A stretch of 64,000 nucleotides of DNA from Roseateles chitinivorans (GCF_002761755.1 NZ_PEOG01000010.1:62001-126000), one strand, 5' to 3'. Numbered from the stretch's first letter, positions 1 through 9,850 are shown. Numbers and translations are program-made. Notes: generated by a model from the sequence alone, not told the origin.

Positions 1-47
1 GTCAGAGACTTCGACTGAGGGGCGTTTCCACCATCCTCAGCAAAACG

Positions 48-75
48 GCCGGCTGGCACTGACGCGCCAGCCGGC
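48..75 (-). other. Hairpin between rpsK and rpsD
   Basis: Positions 48-57 and 66-75 are a perfect 10-bp inverted repeat (GCCGGCTGGC / GCCAGCCGGC) with an 8-nt loop. On the minus strand it lies about 60 nt downstream of the rpsK stop and is followed a few bases later by a short TTTT run. It could be a weak attenuator or part of a leader acting on rpsD, which should lie just left of the window. The U-run is too short to call a normal terminator. Nothing else is seen in 1-131. Confidence 0.5.
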
Positions 76-131
76 TGGATCGGATCGAATCCGCAATTAT
101 CGCACTGATTGCGATCGCTTTGCGCAACCGC

Positions 132-536
132 TTAGATGCGGCGACGCTTCTGCGGACGGCAGCCGTTGTGCGGCACCGGCGTCACGTCAGAGATCGAGTT
201 GATGCGGATGCCCAGTGCGGCCAGGGCACGCACCGACGATTCGCGACCCGGGCCCGGGCCCTTGATCTTCACGTCCAGGTTCTTGATGCCCTGCTCCTGG
301 GCGGCACGTCCGGCCACTTCGGCAGCCACCTGGGCCGCGAAAGGAGTGGACTTGCGCGAGCCCTTGAAGCCTTGGCCGCCCGAAGAGGCCCAGGACAGCG
401 CACCACCTTGACGATCAGTGATCGTGATGATGGTGTTGTTGAACGACGCGTGCACGTGGGCGATGCCGTCGGCAACGTTCTTGCGAACCTTCTTGCGAAC
501 GCGCTGGGCAGCCGAGTTATTGGGTGCTTTTGCCAT
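132..536 (-). CDS. rpsK: 30S ribosomal protein S11
   Basis: Protein S11 of the small-subunit platform, which contacts 16S rRNA near the E site and the path of the mRNA. The 134-residue product has the usual length and carries the family's [19 protein letters not shown] block near residue 26 and the basic C-terminus ending CRPQKRRRI. It follows rpsM by 26 nt in the alpha-operon order rpsM-rpsK-rpsD. rpsD itself is not in the window. Identification is certain from the sequence; co-transcription with spc is inferred from the tight spacing. Confidence 0.98.
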   Translation of the reverse strand: MAKAPNNSAAQRVRKKVRKNVADGIAHVHASFNNTIITITDRQGGALSWASSGGQGFKGSRKSTPFAAQVAAEVAGRAAQEQGIKNLDVKIKGPGPGRESSVRALAALGIRINSISDVTPVPHNGCRPQKRRRI

Positions 537-562
537 GGTTTGCTTTCTTCAGATGCCGCGGA

Positions 563-928
563 TTACTTCTTGCCAGTCGCGGCCGACTTGCGCGGACCCT
601 TGCGGGTACGGGCATTCGTGCGGGTACGCTGGCCGCGCACCGGCAGGCCACGGCGATGGCGGAAGCCACGATAGCAACCCAGGTCCATCAGGCGCTTGAT
701 GTTGATGGACATCTCGCGACGCAGGTCGCCTTCGATGGTCAGGCGGCCCACTTCCTCACGGATCTTTTCCAGATCGGAGTCGGTCAGGTCCTTGACCTTC
801 TTGTCCAGCGGAATGCCGCAGCTGTTGCAGATCTTCTGCGCGGTCGTACGGCCAATGCCGTAGATCGAGGTCAGACCGATCTCGGTGTGCTTGTGCGGCG
901 GAATGTTGATACCAGCAATACGTGCCAT
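563..928 (-). CDS. rpsM: 30S ribosomal protein S13
   Basis: S13 sits in the head of the small subunit and forms bridges to the large subunit. The 121-residue product starts [14 protein letters not shown] and shows the helix-two-turn-helix region ([12 protein letters not shown]) and the conserved [17 protein letters not shown] tail. It lies 36 nt downstream of rpmJ, the standard junction between spc and alpha operons. No separate promoter is obvious in that gap, so read-through from spc is the simplest model. Confidence 0.98.
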   Translation of the reverse strand: MARIAGINIPPHKHTEIGLTSIYGIGRTTAQKICNSCGIPLDKKVKDLTDSDLEKIREEVGRLTIEGDLRREMSINIKRLMDLGCYRGFRHRRGLPVRGQRTRTNARTRKGPRKSAATGKK

Positions 929-964
929 GTGCGTCCTCTAATTCGCTTGCAGTCGTGAGGCCAA

Positions 965-1078
965 TCAGCCTTGGCGCTGCTTGTGGCGGGGATCGGTACA
1001 GATCACACGCACCACGCCATTACGACGGATGATCTTGCAATTGCGGCACATCTTCTTGACGGATGCCGAAACTTTCAT
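965..1078 (-). CDS. rpmJ: 50S ribosomal protein L36
   Basis: A 37-residue protein read directly from the minus strand, starting [15 protein letters not shown] and ending DPRHKQRQG. The zinc-binding pattern is complete: Cys11, Cys14, Cys27 and His32 (C-x2-C-x12-C-x4-H), so this is the zinc-containing (C+) form of L36. A GGAGCAG ribosome-binding site precedes the ATG. It lies between infA and rpsM as in other Burkholderiales. Confidence 0.96.
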   Translation of the reverse strand: MKVSASVKKMCRNCKIIRRNGVVRVICTDPRHKQRQG

Positions 1079-1140
1079 GGTCTGCTCCTTGACCTACTCT
1101 GTTCGCTCAATCAGCGTTAATCCGGGGGTTGCTAAAAAGC

Positions 1141-1359
1141 TCACTTCGCCCGGAACACGATGCGAGCACGACTCAAATCGTACGGCGTCAATTCAACAGT
1201 CACTTTGTCGCCGGGGAGGATTCGGATGTAGTGCATCCGCATCTTCCCGGAAATGTGACCGAGAACGACGTGACCGTTCTCCAGCTTGACTCGGAAGGTT
1301 GCATTCGGGAGGTTCTCAAGAATCTCGCCTTGCATCTGAATGACGTCGTCTTTCGCCAT
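1141..1359 (-). CDS. infA: Translation initiation factor IF-1
   Basis: IF-1 binds the 30S A site during initiation. The 72-residue product is a single S1/OB-fold domain with the family pattern [20 protein letters not shown] and [18 protein letters not shown]. It lies between secY and rpmJ, where beta-proteobacteria place infA (in E. coli it is elsewhere). The 62-nt gap after rpmJ and the 51-nt gap to secY are compatible with one transcript. Confidence 0.97.
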   Translation of the reverse strand: MAKDDVIQMQGEILENLPNATFRVKLENGHVVLGHISGKMRMHYIRILPGDKVTVELTPYDLSRARIVFRAK

Positions 1360-1410
1360 ACCTTCGATACTTGCCGAATTAGGTCTGAATTTTTTACCTA
1401 GCCTGGTGCA

Positions 1411-2721
1411 TCAGTTGGCCTTGAAGCTGGCCTTCTTCAGCAGGGACTCGTACTGCTGGCTCATCACATAGGACTGGACCTGAGCCCAGAAGTCCATCGT
1501 GACGACCACGATGATCAACAGCGACGTGCCACCGAAATAGAACGGGACGTTGTACTTCAGCGTCAGGAACTCAGGCAGCAGGCACACGCCGGTGATGTAC
1601 ACCGCACCCGCCAGCGTCAGCCGAGACAGGATCTTGTCGATGTGCCGAGCCGTCTGATCACCGGGACGGATCCCGGGGATGAAGGCACCGCTCTTCTTCA
1701 GGTTGTCTGCGGTCTCACGGCTGTTGAACACCAGCGCCGTGTAGAAGAAGCAGAAGAACACGATCGCGGCCGAATACAGCAGCACATAGATCGGTTGTCC
1801 CGGACGCAGCGCATCCGCGATGTCCTTCAACCAACGCATGCTGTCGCCAGTTGCAAACCAGCTCACGAGCGTGGTGGGCAACAGGATGATCGACGACGCG
1901 AAGATCGGCGGAATGACGCCCGACATGTTCAGCTTCAGCGGCAGATGCGAACTCTGACCACCGTAGACCTTGTTCCCGACCTGACGCTTCGCGTAGTTCA
2001 CCAGGATCTTGCGCTGACCACGTTCGACGAACACGACCAGGTAAGTCACCGCGGCCACGATCACGATCACGATCAGGCACGAGAACACGCTCATCGCCCC
2101 GGTACGAACCAGCTCCAGCAGGCCACCGATCGCACCCGGCAGACCTGCGGCGATACCGCCGAAGATCAGGATCGAGATGCCGTTGCCCAGACCGCGCTCG
2201 GTGATCTGCTCACCCAGCCACATCAGGAACATCGTGCCGGCCACCAGACTGGTCACCGCAGTGATGCGGAAACCGAAGCCCGGGCTCAGCACCAGACCGG
2301 GCGAGCTCTCCAGCGCGAAAGCGATGCTCAAGCTCTGGAAGATCGCCAGGCCCAGCGTGCCATAGCGCGTGTACTGCGTGATCTTGCGACGCCCCGCCTC
2401 GCCTTCCTTCTTCAGCGCTTCCAGGCTCGGCACCACGTACGTCATGAGCTGCATGACGATCGAGGCCGAGATGTAGGGCATGATGCCCAGCGCGAAGACG
2501 GTGAAGCGCGACAGCGCACCGCCCGAGAACATGTTGAACAGGCTCAGGATCCCGCCCTGCTGGCCCTTGAACAGCTGCTGAAGCTGCGCCGGATCGATAC
2601 CGGGCACGGGGATGTGCGCCCCGATGCGGTAGACCACCAGCGCGAGGACCAGGAACACCAGCCGGCGACGCAGGTCGCCGAACTTGCCGCTCTTGGCCAA
2701 CTGGGATGCGTTGCTTGCCAC
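1411..2721 (-). CDS. secY: Protein translocase subunit SecY
   Basis: Channel subunit of the SecYEG inner-membrane translocon. The 436-residue product has the family's ten-helix layout, with the N-terminal [20 protein letters not shown] helix, the plug region HIPVPGID, the [16 protein letters not shown] segment and the cytosolic loop [23 protein letters not shown]. It is 26 nt downstream of rplO, as in spc operons generally. Its partner SecE is encoded at 30767-31150. Confidence 0.98.
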   Translation of the reverse strand: MASNASQLAKSGKFGDLRRRLVFLVLALVVYRIGAHIPVPGIDPAQLQQLFKGQQGGILSLFNMFSGGALSRFTVFALGIMPYISASIVMQLMTYVVPSLEALKKEGEAGRRKITQYTRYGTLGLAIFQSLSIAFALESSPGLVLSPGFGFRITAVTSLVAGTMFLMWLGEQITERGLGNGISILIFGGIAAGLPGAIGGLLELVRTGAMSVFSCLIVIVIVAAVTYLVVFVERGQRKILVNYAKRQVGNKVYGGQSSHLPLKLNMSGVIPPIFASSIILLPTTLVSWFATGDSMRWLKDIADALRPGQPIYVLLYSAAIVFFCFFYTALVFNSRETADNLKKSGAFIPGIRPGDQTARHIDKILSRLTLAGAVYITGVCLLPEFLTLKYNVPFYFGGTSLLIIVVVTMDFWAQVQSYVMSQQYESLLKKASFKAN

Positions 2722-2747
2722 TGCCGCCTAGTCCTGTGCTTGGCTGA

Positions 2748-3179
2748 TTAAGCGACGGAGCCGCCGGCGGCTTCGATCGCCGCCTTCGCGCCGGCCGTCA
2801 CGCCCAGGCCCTTGATCGACACCTTGCGGGTGATCTCGCCGGACTTGATGACCTTCACCGACTTCGCCAGCTCGGACACCAGGCCGACAGCCTTCAGCGT
2901 CAGCAGGTCGATTTCATCGCCGGTCAGCTGGTTCAGTTCCGACAGCGTCACTTCCGCATTGAACGGACGAGCCAGCGACTTGAAGCCACGCTTGGGCAGG
3001 CGACGCTGCAGCGGCATCTGACCGCCTTCGAAGCCGACCTTGTGGAAGCCACCGGCGCGCGACTTCTGACCCTTGTGGCCACGGCCGGCGGTCTTACCCA
3101 GACCCGAGCCGATGCCACGGCCCACGCGACGCTTGGCGTGCTTGGCACCAGCGGCGGGCTTGATGGTATTGAGTTGCAT
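2748..3179 (-). CDS. rplO: 50S ribosomal protein L15
   Basis: L15 is an assembly protein of the large subunit. The 143-residue product shows the glycine- and lysine-rich N-terminal extension ([21 protein letters not shown]) that threads into 23S rRNA, and the globular C-terminal domain ending [12 protein letters not shown]. It lies between rpmD and secY, 25 nt after rpmD. Confidence 0.98.
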   Translation of the reverse strand: MQLNTIKPAAGAKHAKRRVGRGIGSGLGKTAGRGHKGQKSRAGGFHKVGFEGGQMPLQRRLPKRGFKSLARPFNAEVTLSELNQLTGDEIDLLTLKAVGLVSELAKSVKVIKSGEITRKVSIKGLGVTAGAKAAIEAAGGSVA

Positions 3180-3204
3180 CTTCTGTTCCTCGTCGATGCT
3201 GTGC

Positions 3205-3387
3205 TTACAGCACCTGCACCAGGTAGGCGATCTTGTTGATCATGCCGCGCACTGCGGGCGTGTCTTCCAGCGTCTTCGTGCTGTTCAGCTTGCGAAGACC
3301 CAGGCCGACGACCGTCGCGCGATGATCCGCGCGGCAGCCGATCGGGCTGCGGACCAGCTTGACCGTGAGCGTTTTCTTGTCAGACAT
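3205..3387 (-). CDS. rpmD: 50S ribosomal protein L30
   Basis: A 60-residue L30 with the typical core [26 protein letters not shown]. An open reading frame extends 12 codons further upstream, but the ATG at 3387 is preferred: it is preceded by CAGGAGATCG at proper spacing, it gives the family length, and the longer form would overlap the end of rpsE. The gap to rpsE is 16 nt. Confidence 0.96.
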   Translation of the reverse strand: MSDKKTLTVKLVRSPIGCRADHRATVVGLGLRKLNSTKTLEDTPAVRGMINKIAYLVQVL

Positions 3388-3403
3388 CTCGATCTCCTGG
3401 CGC

Positions 3404-3922
3404 TCAGTTGAAGATTTCTTCAACCGTCTTGCCGCGCTTGGCCGCCACTTGGGCGGGCGTGGAGCAGCGCTTCAGCGCGTCCAGCGTGGCACGAACCATG
3501 TTGTAGGGGTTGGTCGAACCGTGGCTCTTGGTCACGATGTCCGTCACGCCCATCACTTCGAAGACAGCGCGCATCGGGCCGCCGGCGATCACGCCGGTAC
3601 CGGCAGGAGCCGGAGCCATGATCACGTGCGCCGCGCCGTGCTCACCCACCACGTTGTGCTGGATGGTGCCGTTCTTCAGGGCGACCTTGATCATGTTGCG
3701 GCGGGCCGATTCCATCGCCTTCTGCACGGCGACGGGCACTTCCTTGGCCTTGCCCTTGCCCATGCCGATGCGGCCATCGCCGTCACCGACCACGGTCAGC
3801 GCAGCGAAGGACAGCGTGCGGCCGCCCTTCACAACCTTCGTGACGCGGTTGACCGCGATCATCTTTTCCTTCAGGCCGTCGTCGTTGCCTTCGGTCTGAG
3901 CGCGGGGTTGAAACTTTGCCAT
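3404..3922 (-). CDS. rpsE: 30S ribosomal protein S5
   Basis: S5 takes part in mRNA unwinding and decoding accuracy. The 172-residue product has the double-stranded-RNA-binding domain ([25 protein letters not shown]) followed by the S5 fold domain with [22 protein letters not shown]. It lies between rplR and rpmD in spc order, 18 nt after rplR. Confidence 0.98.
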   Translation of the reverse strand: MAKFQPRAQTEGNDDGLKEKMIAVNRVTKVVKGGRTLSFAALTVVGDGDGRIGMGKGKAKEVPVAVQKAMESARRNMIKVALKNGTIQHNVVGEHGAAHVIMAPAPAGTGVIAGGPMRAVFEVMGVTDIVTKSHGSTNPYNMVRATLDALKRCSTPAQVAAKRGKTVEEIFN

Positions 3923-3940
3923 TTCCTAATCCTTTGAGCG

Positions 3941-4300
3941 TCAGAACTGCAGGCCGGCTTCGCGAGCGGCTTCAGCCAGGGCCTTGACACGGCCGTGGTA
4001 GGCGAAGCCCGAACGGTCGAAAGCCACCTTCTCGACGCCAGCGGCCTTCGCCTTCTCGGCGATGCGCTTGCCGATCAGGCTCGCGGCGGCCACGTTGCCA
4101 CCCTTGCCGGACAGCTGCGTGCGCACTTCCTTCTCGGCAGTCGAAGCGGAAGCCAGCACGCGCTGACCGTCTTCGGAAATGACCGAGGCGTAGATGTGCA
4201 GGTTCGAGCGGAAGACCGTCAGACGGGCCACGCGCTGCAGGGCGATGCGGGCACGCGTTTGACGCGAACGACGCAGGCGTTGTTCCTTCTTGTTCAGCAT
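3941..4300 (-). CDS. rplR: 50S ribosomal protein L18
   Basis: L18 binds 5S rRNA in the central protuberance. The 119-residue product has a basic N-terminus ([16 protein letters not shown]) and the motif [17 protein letters not shown], ending [26 protein letters not shown]. The rplF stop lies 11 nt upstream, indicating tight coupling inside spc. Confidence 0.98.
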   Translation of the reverse strand: MLNKKEQRLRRSRQTRARIALQRVARLTVFRSNLHIYASVISEDGQRVLASASTAEKEVRTQLSGKGGNVAAASLIGKRIAEKAKAAGVEKVAFDRSGFAYHGRVKALAEAAREAGLQF

Positions 4301-4311
4301 GGCGCGGCTCC

Positions 4312-4845
4312 TTACTTCTTCTTGGTCTCTTTGAGGGAGACCTTCTCGTCGGCGTAACGGATGCCCTTGCCCTTATAGGGCTCCGGCGGACGGATCGCGC
4401 GCACTTCGGCAGCGATCTGGCCGACGACCTGGCGATCCGCACCCTTGATCAGGATTTCCGTCTGGGTCGGGCATTCGACCTTGATGCCAGCCGGCATGTC
4501 CTTGACGACCGGATGCGAGAAACCGATCTGCAGGTTCAGCTTCTGACCTTGGGCCTGGGCACGGAAACCCACGCCGACCAGGTTCAGCTTCTTTTCGAAG
4601 CCCTTGCTGACGCCGTTGACCATGTTGTTCAGCAGCGCGCGCATCGTGCCGCTCATCGCATCGGCTTCAGCCGATTCGTTGACCGGGACGAAGGTCAGCT
4701 TGCCGCCTTCCAGCTTGACCGTGACCAGCGGGTTCGCGGCCACGAACAGGGTGCCCTGGGCGCCCTTGACGCTGATCTTCTCAGCGGCGATCGTCACTTC
4801 CACGCCTTGCGGGAGGACGACCGGCATTTTTCCAACGCGGGACAT
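4312..4845 (-). CDS. rplF: 50S ribosomal protein L6
   Basis: L6 lies near the sarcin-ricin loop. The 177-residue product has the two repeated L6 domains, beginning [17 protein letters not shown] and containing [24 protein letters not shown], and it ends with the conserved [16 protein letters not shown] followed by a lysine-rich tail. It is 18 nt downstream of rpsH. Confidence 0.98.
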   Translation of the reverse strand: MSRVGKMPVVLPQGVEVTIAAEKISVKGAQGTLFVAANPLVTVKLEGGKLTFVPVNESAEADAMSGTMRALLNNMVNGVSKGFEKKLNLVGVGFRAQAQGQKLNLQIGFSHPVVKDMPAGIKVECPTQTEILIKGADRQVVGQIAAEVRAIRPPEPYKGKGIRYADEKVSLKETKKK

Positions 4846-4863
4846 TGTCTGTCTCTCCTTGGC

Positions 4864-5259
4864 TTAGGCGACGTAGCAAAGCACTTCGCCGCCGACACCG
4901 GCTTGACGTGCCTTGCGGTCGGTCATCACGCCCTTCGGGGTCGTGACGATCGCCACGCCCAGGCCATTCATGACCTGAGGAATGTCGTGGCGGCCCTTGT
5001 AGATGCGCAGGCCGGGACGGCTCACGCGCTCGATGCGCTCGATCACCGGACGACCGGCGTAATACTTCAGCGCGATCTCGAGCTCGGGGCGGGCTGCATC
5101 GCCACGCACCGCGAAATCGTCGATATAGCCTTCATCCTTCAGGACCTTGGCGATCGCGACCTTCAGCTTCGACGAAGGCATCACGACGCTGGCCTTCTCA
5201 ACGCTCTGGGCGTTGCGAATGCGGGTCAGCATATCGGCGATAGGATCACTCATGCTCAT
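4864..5259 (-). CDS. rpsH: 30S ribosomal protein S8
   Basis: S8 is a central-domain 16S binder and, in E. coli, the translational repressor of the spc operon. The 131-residue product begins [18 protein letters not shown] and ends with the conserved [19 protein letters not shown]. The second methionine (MSDPIADML) is an alternative start two codons in. A target site for S8 near rplE was not identified by eye. Confidence 0.98.
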   Translation of the reverse strand: MSMSDPIADMLTRIRNAQSVEKASVVMPSSKLKVAIAKVLKDEGYIDDFAVRGDAARPELEIALKYYAGRPVIERIERVSRPGLRIYKGRHDIPQVMNGLGVAIVTTPKGVMTDRKARQAGVGGEVLCYVA

Positions 5260-5282
5260 ACGAAATCTCCTAAACCTGCCGA

Positions 5283-5588
5283 TTACCAGCTGGCCTTGAC
5301 GACACCGGGGATGTCGCCCTTGAAGGCCAGCTCACGAATCTTGTTACGAGCCAGGCCGAACTTGCGGAACGTGCCACGGGGGCGGCCGGTCAGTTCGCAG
5401 CGGTTGCGCTGGCGGGTCGGGTTGGCGTTCCGGGGCAGCTTCTGCAGCTCCAGGCGGGCCAGATAGCGCTCTTCGTCCGACTTCTTGCTGTCGTCGATGA
5501 TGGCCTTCAGTTCCGCGTACTTCTTGGCGTACTTGGCGACCAGTTGGGCGCGCTTCAGCTCACGTTGCTTGATCGAGAGTTTTGCCAC
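5283..5588 (-). CDS. rpsN: 30S ribosomal protein S14
   Basis: The 101-residue product is the long, zinc-free (C-) form of S14: the region around [19 protein letters not shown] keeps a single Cys instead of the four-Cys zinc ribbon of the short form. It lies between rplE and rpsH, 8 nt after rplE. Confidence 0.98.
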   Translation of the reverse strand: MAKLSIKQRELKRAQLVAKYAKKYAELKAIIDDSKKSDEERYLARLELQKLPRNANPTRQRNRCELTGRPRGTFRKFGLARNKIRELAFKGDIPGVVKASW

Positions 5589-5596
5589 GGGTCACC

Positions 5597-6136
5597 TCAG
5601 TTCTTGAACGGGAACTTGAACGCAGCCAGCAGAGCCTTGGCTTCGTCGTCCGTCTTTGCCGTCGTCGTGATGCTGATGTTCAGACCACGCAGAGCATCCA
5701 CCTTGTCGTACTCGATTTCGGGGAAGATGATCTGTTCCTTGACGCCGATGTTGTAGTTGCCGCGACCGTCGAACGAGCGACCGGAGATACCGCGGAAGTC
5801 ACGGACACGCGGCAGGGCCACGGTCACGAAACGGTCCAGGAATTCGTACATCGTGGCGCCACGAAGGGTCACCATGCAGCCGATGGGCACGCCGTCACGG
5901 ATCTTGAAGCCGGCGATCGCCTTCTTCGACTTCGTGACCACAGGCTTCTGGCCAGCGATCTTGGTCAGGTCGCCCACAGCGTGGTCCATGACCTTCTTGT
6001 CGGCGACCGCTTCGCTCACGCCCATGTTCAGCGTGATCTTGGTGATGCGCGGCACTTCCATCACGGACTTGTAGCCGAACTTCTCGGTCAGACCGGGGAC
6101 GACCTTCTCGCGATAGAACTCTTGCAAACGAGCCAT
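5597..6136 (-). CDS. rplE: 50S ribosomal protein L5
   Basis: L5 binds 5S rRNA and contacts the P-site tRNA. The 179-residue product starts [16 protein letters not shown] and carries the diagnostic segments [24 protein letters not shown] and [21 protein letters not shown]. It is 10 nt downstream of rplX in the normal spc order. Confidence 0.98.
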   Translation of the reverse strand: MARLQEFYREKVVPGLTEKFGYKSVMEVPRITKITLNMGVSEAVADKKVMDHAVGDLTKIAGQKPVVTKSKKAIAGFKIRDGVPIGCMVTLRGATMYEFLDRFVTVALPRVRDFRGISGRSFDGRGNYNIGVKEQIIFPEIEYDKVDALRGLNISITTTAKTDDEAKALLAAFKFPFKN

Positions 6137-6146
6137 GTCTTACCCC

Positions 6147-6464
6147 TTAGGCCTTGATCTCTTCGCCGGTCGACTTGAACACGCGCACCCGCTTGCCATC
6201 GGCGCCGAGCTTGATGCCCACGCGATCGGCCTTGCCGGCAGCGGCGTTGAAGATCGCCACGTTGGATTGATGGATGGGCATGGACTTGTCGACGATGCCG
6301 CCGGTCGTGCCCTTCAGCGGGTTCGGCTTGACGTGCTTCTTGACGACGTTGATGCCTTCGACGACCACGTGGTCGGCATCGACGCGCAGCGTCACGGTGC
6401 CGCGCTTACCCTTGTCGCGGCCGGTCAGGACGATGACCTCGTCGCCTGTGCGAATCTTGTTCAT
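6147..6464 (-). CDS. rplX: 50S ribosomal protein L24
   Basis: L24 is an early assembly initiator of the large subunit. The 105-residue product begins [22 protein letters not shown], the KOW motif of the family, followed by [15 protein letters not shown]. It lies 25 nt after rplN. Confidence 0.98.
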   Translation of the reverse strand: MNKIRTGDEVIVLTGRDKGKRGTVTLRVDADHVVVEGINVVKKHVKPNPLKGTTGGIVDKSMPIHQSNVAIFNAAAGKADRVGIKLGADGKRVRVFKSTGEEIKA

Positions 6465-6489
6465 GGCAATACCTTTGTCTGAGCGGGGC

Positions 6490-6858
6490 TTAGAGCACCT
6501 CAGGCGCCAGCGACACGATCTTCATGAAGCGCTCGGTACGCAGTTCACGCGTGACCGGGCCGAAGATGCGGGTGCCGATGGGCTCCAGCTTGGCGTTCAG
6601 CAGCACGGCGGCATTGCCGTCGAACTTGACCAGGGAGCCGTCCTGGCGGCGCACACCCTTGGCAGTGCGCACGACCACCGCGTTGTAGACCTCGCCCTTC
6701 TTGACGCGGCCGCGCGGCGCAGCTTCCTTGATGCTGACCTTGATGATGTCGCCAATATGCGCATAGCGACGCTTGGAACCACCAAGCACCTTGATGCACA
6801 TGACGGACTTGGCGCCAGTGTTGTCCGCGACGTCGAGTCGCGATTGCATTTGGATCAT
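6490..6858 (-). CDS. rplN: 50S ribosomal protein L14
   Basis: First gene of the spc transcription unit. The product is 122 residues from the ATG at 6858 ([19 protein letters not shown]), the invariant L14 start. The frame is open ten codons further upstream but that extension matches no L14. The conserved core [26 protein letters not shown] is present. A strong sigma70-like promoter lies about 215-245 nt upstream (7073-7102), leaving a leader that contains a perfect hairpin. Confidence 0.97.
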   Translation of the reverse strand: MIQMQSRLDVADNTGAKSVMCIKVLGGSKRRYAHIGDIIKVSIKEAAPRGRVKKGEVYNAVVVRTAKGVRRQDGSLVKFDGNAAVLLNAKLEPIGTRIFGPVTRELRTERFMKIVSLAPEVL

Positions 6859-7010
6859 GTCTGTCCCCAACTTTTCCCGCTCAGGCAACTGCGACCATCG
6901 CAGCCATCCAGAGAGCGGTCAGTCTTGGGCCCGTAAGCCAATCACCTGTCACCTTGCGGCGACCCGCGTCTGGCCTAAATGGGCAAGAAACCTAGAACCG
7001 AAAGCGGCGC

Positions 7011-7033
7011 GTTTCGGGAGCGGGCCCCGAAAC
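7011..7033 (-). other. Hairpin in the rplN (spc) leader
   Basis: GTTTCGGG (7011-7018) and CCCGAAAC (7026-7033) form a perfect 8-bp stem with a 7-nt loop in the transcribed leader between the spc promoter and rplN. No U-tract follows it on the minus strand, so it is not a terminator. It may be a leader stem or a regulatory site. Confidence 0.45.
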
Positions 7034-7072
7034 CCCGTCGAGCGACGGAGCCACCATTCGGCGAAGCTGCGG

Positions 7073-7102
7073 ATTATGCGCGAAGCACAATCCGCCTGTC
7101 AA
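7073..7102 (-). promoter_or_regulatory. Sigma70-type promoter of the spc operon
   Basis: On the minus strand a consensus -35 TTGACA (7097-7102) is separated by 18 nt from -10 CATAAT (7073-7078, five of six consensus bases). It begins only 16 nt beyond the stop of the peroxiredoxin gene and drives toward rplN. With the terminator at 7682-7729, it shows that spc is transcribed separately from S10 here. Confidence 0.85.
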
Positions 7103-7118
7103 CAAGAGGTTTTAGGCG

Positions 7119-7628
7119 TCAGAGCGCCTGGGCCTGCTTCAGCAGCGTGCCGGCGTCGCTCACCTCGAACTTTCCGGGCGCTTCGATGTTCAGCGTCTTG
7201 ACGACGCCGTCCTTGACCAGCATCGAGTAGCGCTGCGAGCGCAGCCCCATGCCGCGGGGGACCAGGTCCAGCGTCAGGCCGGTGGCCTGCGTGAACGCGG
7301 CGCTGCCGTCGGCCATCATGCGGACCTTGCCGGCCGTCTTCTGATCCCGACCCCACGCGCCCATCACGAACGCGTCATTCACGGACACGCACCAGATCTC
7401 GTCCACACCCGCTGCCTTCAATGCGTCGGCTTGAGCGACGTAACCCGGCACGTGCTGCGCGGAGCAGGTCGGCGTGAAGGCGCCCGGCAGCGCGAAGATC
7501 GCGACGGTCTTGCCGGCGGTCAGCTTCTCGATGTCAAAGGTGTTTGGTCCGAGCGAGCAGCCATCGCCCTCGACTTCGATGAATTCCTGCAGATTGCCGG
7601 CCGGCAGACGATCGCCCACTTTCAGCAT
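7119..7628 (-). CDS. Peroxiredoxin (Prx5-like, AhpC/TSA fold)
   Basis: A thiol peroxidase that should reduce hydrogen peroxide or alkyl hydroperoxides in the cytoplasm. The 169-residue product has the Prx5 signature PGAFTPTCS with the peroxidatic Cys at residue 55, and the family pattern VNDAFVMGAWGRDQ. No signal peptide is visible. Other cysteines occur near residues 24 and 79. The start ATG has an AGGAG site upstream. It lies alone between rpsQ and rplN, flanked by the S10 terminator and the spc promoter, so it is an insertion into an otherwise conserved ribosomal order. Its own promoter was not recognised in the 53 nt after the terminator. Confidence 0.93.
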   Translation of the reverse strand: MLKVGDRLPAGNLQEFIEVEGDGCSLGPNTFDIEKLTAGKTVAIFALPGAFTPTCSAQHVPGYVAQADALKAAGVDEIWCVSVNDAFVMGAWGRDQKTAGKVRMMADGSAAFTQATGLTLDLVPRGMGLRSQRYSMLVKDGVVKTLNIEAPGKFEVSDAGTLLKQAQAL

Positions 7629-7681
7629 GACGTGCTCCTGATTGCTGTTGTCGATGAGAGGAAACGGCAGAGTGTGCCGCG

Positions 7682-7729
7682 AAAAATGAAAAATGGCTGG
7701 ACACCGGGATTACCGGCGTACCAGCCATT
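7682..7729 (-). terminator. Intrinsic terminator after rpsQ (end of S10 operon)
   Basis: AATGGCTGG (7692-7700) pairs perfectly with CCAGCCATT (7721-7729), with a further CCGG/CCGG stem inside the loop. On the minus strand the stem is followed directly by a U-rich tract (7682-7691). It lies about 60 nt downstream of the rpsQ stop and ends the S10 transcript before the peroxiredoxin gene. Confidence 0.85.
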
Positions 7730-7788
7730 CAGGCCTCAGGGAGGTTGCCCACCCCAGGCATGCACCGCCTCGAGGGCGGCGCGGGCGA

Positions 7789-8058
7789 TCAGACCAGCTG
7801 AGCCTTCTCGACCAGGCGGGTCACCACCCAGCTCTTGGTCTTGGACAGCGGACGGCCTTCGGCGATCTCGACCACGTCACCCATCTTGTACTCGCCCTTT
7901 TCGTCATGGGCGTGGTACTTGCGGGAACGAGCCACGATCTTGCCGTAGAGCTCGTGCTTGGCACGGCGCTCGACCAGCACGGTGACGGTCTTGGCGCGCT
8001 TGTCGCTGACGACGCGACCGATCAGGGTGCGGGTGTTCTTCTCTTGAGCTTGCGTCAT
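7789..8058 (-). CDS. rpsQ: 30S ribosomal protein S17
   Basis: S17 is a primary 16S binder of the body. The 89-residue OB-fold protein shows [21 protein letters not shown] and the conserved [17 protein letters not shown]. Its start overlaps the rpmC stop by 4 nt, implying translational coupling. It is the last gene of the S10 block and is followed by a strong terminator. Confidence 0.98.
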   Translation of the reverse strand: MTQAQEKNTRTLIGRVVSDKRAKTVTVLVERRAKHELYGKIVARSRKYHAHDEKGEYKMGDVVEIAEGRPLSKTKSWVVTRLVEKAQLV

Positions 8059-8252
8059 TTCGCGGCTCCCTTCTTCTCGGCCAGGATGGTCTTGGCGCGG
8101 GCGATGTCACGACGCGTCTTGCCCAGCACCGAGGTGTTGGTCAGTTGTTGCGTCGCCTTTTGCATGCGCAGACCAAAGTGGGCCTTCAGCAGATCGGTGA
8201 CTTCCTTCTTCAGGGCAGCCACGTCCTTAGCGCGCAGTTCAGATGCTTTCAT
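8055..8252 (-). CDS. rpmC: 50S ribosomal protein L29
   Basis: The 65-residue two-helix protein L29, located near the peptide exit tunnel where trigger factor and SRP dock. The sequence [20 protein letters not shown] with [25 protein letters not shown] is diagnostic. It overlaps rpsQ by 4 nt and follows rplP by 14 nt. Confidence 0.98.
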   Translation of the reverse strand: MKASELRAKDVAALKKEVTDLLKAHFGLRMQKATQQLTNTSVLGKTRRDIARAKTILAEKKGAAK

Positions 8253-8266
8253 GGGGTGTTCTCCAA

Positions 8267-8683
8267 TCAGGCGCCGAGCTGGCGGGTCACGAAGGTGCAG
8301 CGCAGGGGCAGCTTGGCAGCGGCCAGCGTGAACGCTTCGCGCGCCAGAGCCTCGGGCACGCCATTGACCTCGTAGAGCACCTTGCCGGGCTGGATCTCAG
8401 CCACGTAGTACTCCGGGTTGCCCTTGCCGTTACCCATACGGACTTCGGCAGGCTTTTGCGAGATCGGCTTGTCCGGGAAGATGCGGATGAAGATCCGGCC
8501 ACCGCGCTTGATGTGGCGCGAGATGGCACGGCGAGCCGCTTCGATCTGGCGGGCCGTGATGCGGCCGCGCTCGGTGGCCTTCAGGCCGAAGTCACCGAAA
8601 GCGACGGTCGCGCCGCGGGTCGCAACACCAGTGTTGCGGCCCTTTTGCTCCTTGCGATATTTGCGACGAGCGGGTTGCAGCAT
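8267..8683 (-). CDS. rplP: 50S ribosomal protein L16
   Basis: L16 supports the A-site finger and tRNA accommodation. The 138-residue product begins [17 protein letters not shown] and contains [40 protein letters not shown] conserved blocks. It lies between rpsC and rpmC, 12 nt after rpsC. Confidence 0.98.
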   Translation of the reverse strand: MLQPARRKYRKEQKGRNTGVATRGATVAFGDFGLKATERGRITARQIEAARRAISRHIKRGGRIFIRIFPDKPISQKPAEVRMGNGKGNPEYYVAEIQPGKVLYEVNGVPEALAREAFTLAAAKLPLRCTFVTRQLGA

Positions 8684-8695
8684 GTTGAGTTCTCC

Positions 8696-9505
8696 TTACG
8701 CCTGGCCGCCGTCAGCGGCGGGCTTGCGCACCACACGCTTCGCAGCAGGCTTGTCGCCGCCTTCGGCAGGCTTGTCGCCACGACCACGGCCACTCGGCGC
8801 GCCCGGACGGGCATTGCGACGGGGACGACGATCATCTTCGGCACCCGGGGGGGTGTTGATCACGGGGGCCTCGCCATTGGCCAGGCGGTCACCGCGGTAC
8901 ACCCACACCTTGACGCCGATCACGCCGTAGGTGGTCTTGGCTTCGGAGAAGCCGTAATCGATGTCAGCCTTCAGGGTGTGCAGCGGCACACGACCTTCGC
9001 GATACCACTCGGTACGAGCGATTTCGATGCCGTTCAGACGGCCGGCGGACATGATCTTGATGCCCTGAGCGCCCAGACGCATCGCGTTCTGCATCGCGCG
9101 CTTCATCGCACGGCGGAACATGATGCGCTTCTCGAGCTGCTGGGTGATCGAGTCGGCGATCAGCTGGGCATCGATTTCCGGCTTGCGCACTTCTTCGATG
9201 TTGACCGCGACGGGCACGCCCAGACGCTTGGCCAGCTCGGCCTTCAGGTTCTCGATGTCCTCGCCCTTCTTGCCGATCACCACGCCCGGACGGGCGGAGA
9301 AGATCGTGATGCGGGCGTTCTTCGCAGGACGCTCGATCAGGATGCGCGAAACGGCGGCGTTCTTCAGCTTGGCCTTCAGGAAGTCGCGCACCTGCAGATC
9401 TTCGGCCAGCATGCTGGCGAAGTTCTGGTTGTTCGCGTACCAGCGCGACGCCCAGTTACGGGTGACGGGCAGGCGGAAGCCAGTCGGATGAATTTTCTGT
9501 CCCAT
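8696..9505 (-). CDS. rpsC: 30S ribosomal protein S3
   Basis: S3 lines the mRNA entry channel. The 269-residue product has the N-terminal region [18 protein letters not shown], the KH domain with [15 protein letters not shown] (about residues 74-88), and the C-terminal S3 domain with [20 protein letters not shown]. From about residue 217 on the chain is a low-complexity tail rich in Gly, Arg, Pro and Lys, longer than in E. coli S3 (233 residues). Such tails are common in beta-proteobacteria. It lies between rplV and rplP. Confidence 0.98.
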   Translation of the reverse strand: MGQKIHPTGFRLPVTRNWASRWYANNQNFASMLAEDLQVRDFLKAKLKNAAVSRILIERPAKNARITIFSARPGVVIGKKGEDIENLKAELAKRLGVPVAVNIEEVRKPEIDAQLIADSITQQLEKRIMFRRAMKRAMQNAMRLGAQGIKIMSAGRLNGIEIARTEWYREGRVPLHTLKADIDYGFSEAKTTYGVIGVKVWVYRGDRLANGEAPVINTPPGAEDDRRPRRNARPGAPSGRGRGDKPAEGGDKPAAKRVVRKPAADGGQA

Positions 9506-9520
9506 AGTCTTCCTTCAGGC

Positions 9521-9850
9521 TCAGTTGCCGACGGTCACGTAGATATGGCAGGTCGGCTTGCTGATGCGATTGCCGCGGCCCTTGGCGCGCGCGGAGAACC
9601 GCTTCAGCGTGGTGCCCTGCTCCACGTAGATCGAAGTGACCTTCAGCTCGTCAATGTCGGCACCGTCGTTGTGCTCGGCATTGGCGATGGCCGATTCCAG
9701 CGCCTTCTTGATGATCAGCGCGGCCTTCTTCTGGGTGAACTCGAGGATGTTCAGCGCTTGATCCACCTTCTTGCCGCGGATCAGGTCTGCCACCAGGCGG
9801 CCCTTATCGAACGACAGGCGGACGCCACGAACGATTGCTTTGGTTTCCAT
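9521..9850 (-). CDS. rplV: 50S ribosomal protein L22
   Basis: L22 reaches into the exit tunnel. Starting at the ATG at 9850 the product is 109 residues ([19 protein letters not shown]), the family length, with AAGGA upstream. An in-frame ATG three codons earlier (9859) is an alternative start. The conserved C-terminal block [21 protein letters not shown] is intact. It follows rpsS closely. Confidence 0.97.
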   Translation of the reverse strand: METKAIVRGVRLSFDKGRLVADLIRGKKVDQALNILEFTQKKAALIIKKALESAIANAEHNDGADIDELKVTSIYVEQGTTLKRFSARAKGRGNRISKPTCHIYVTVGN

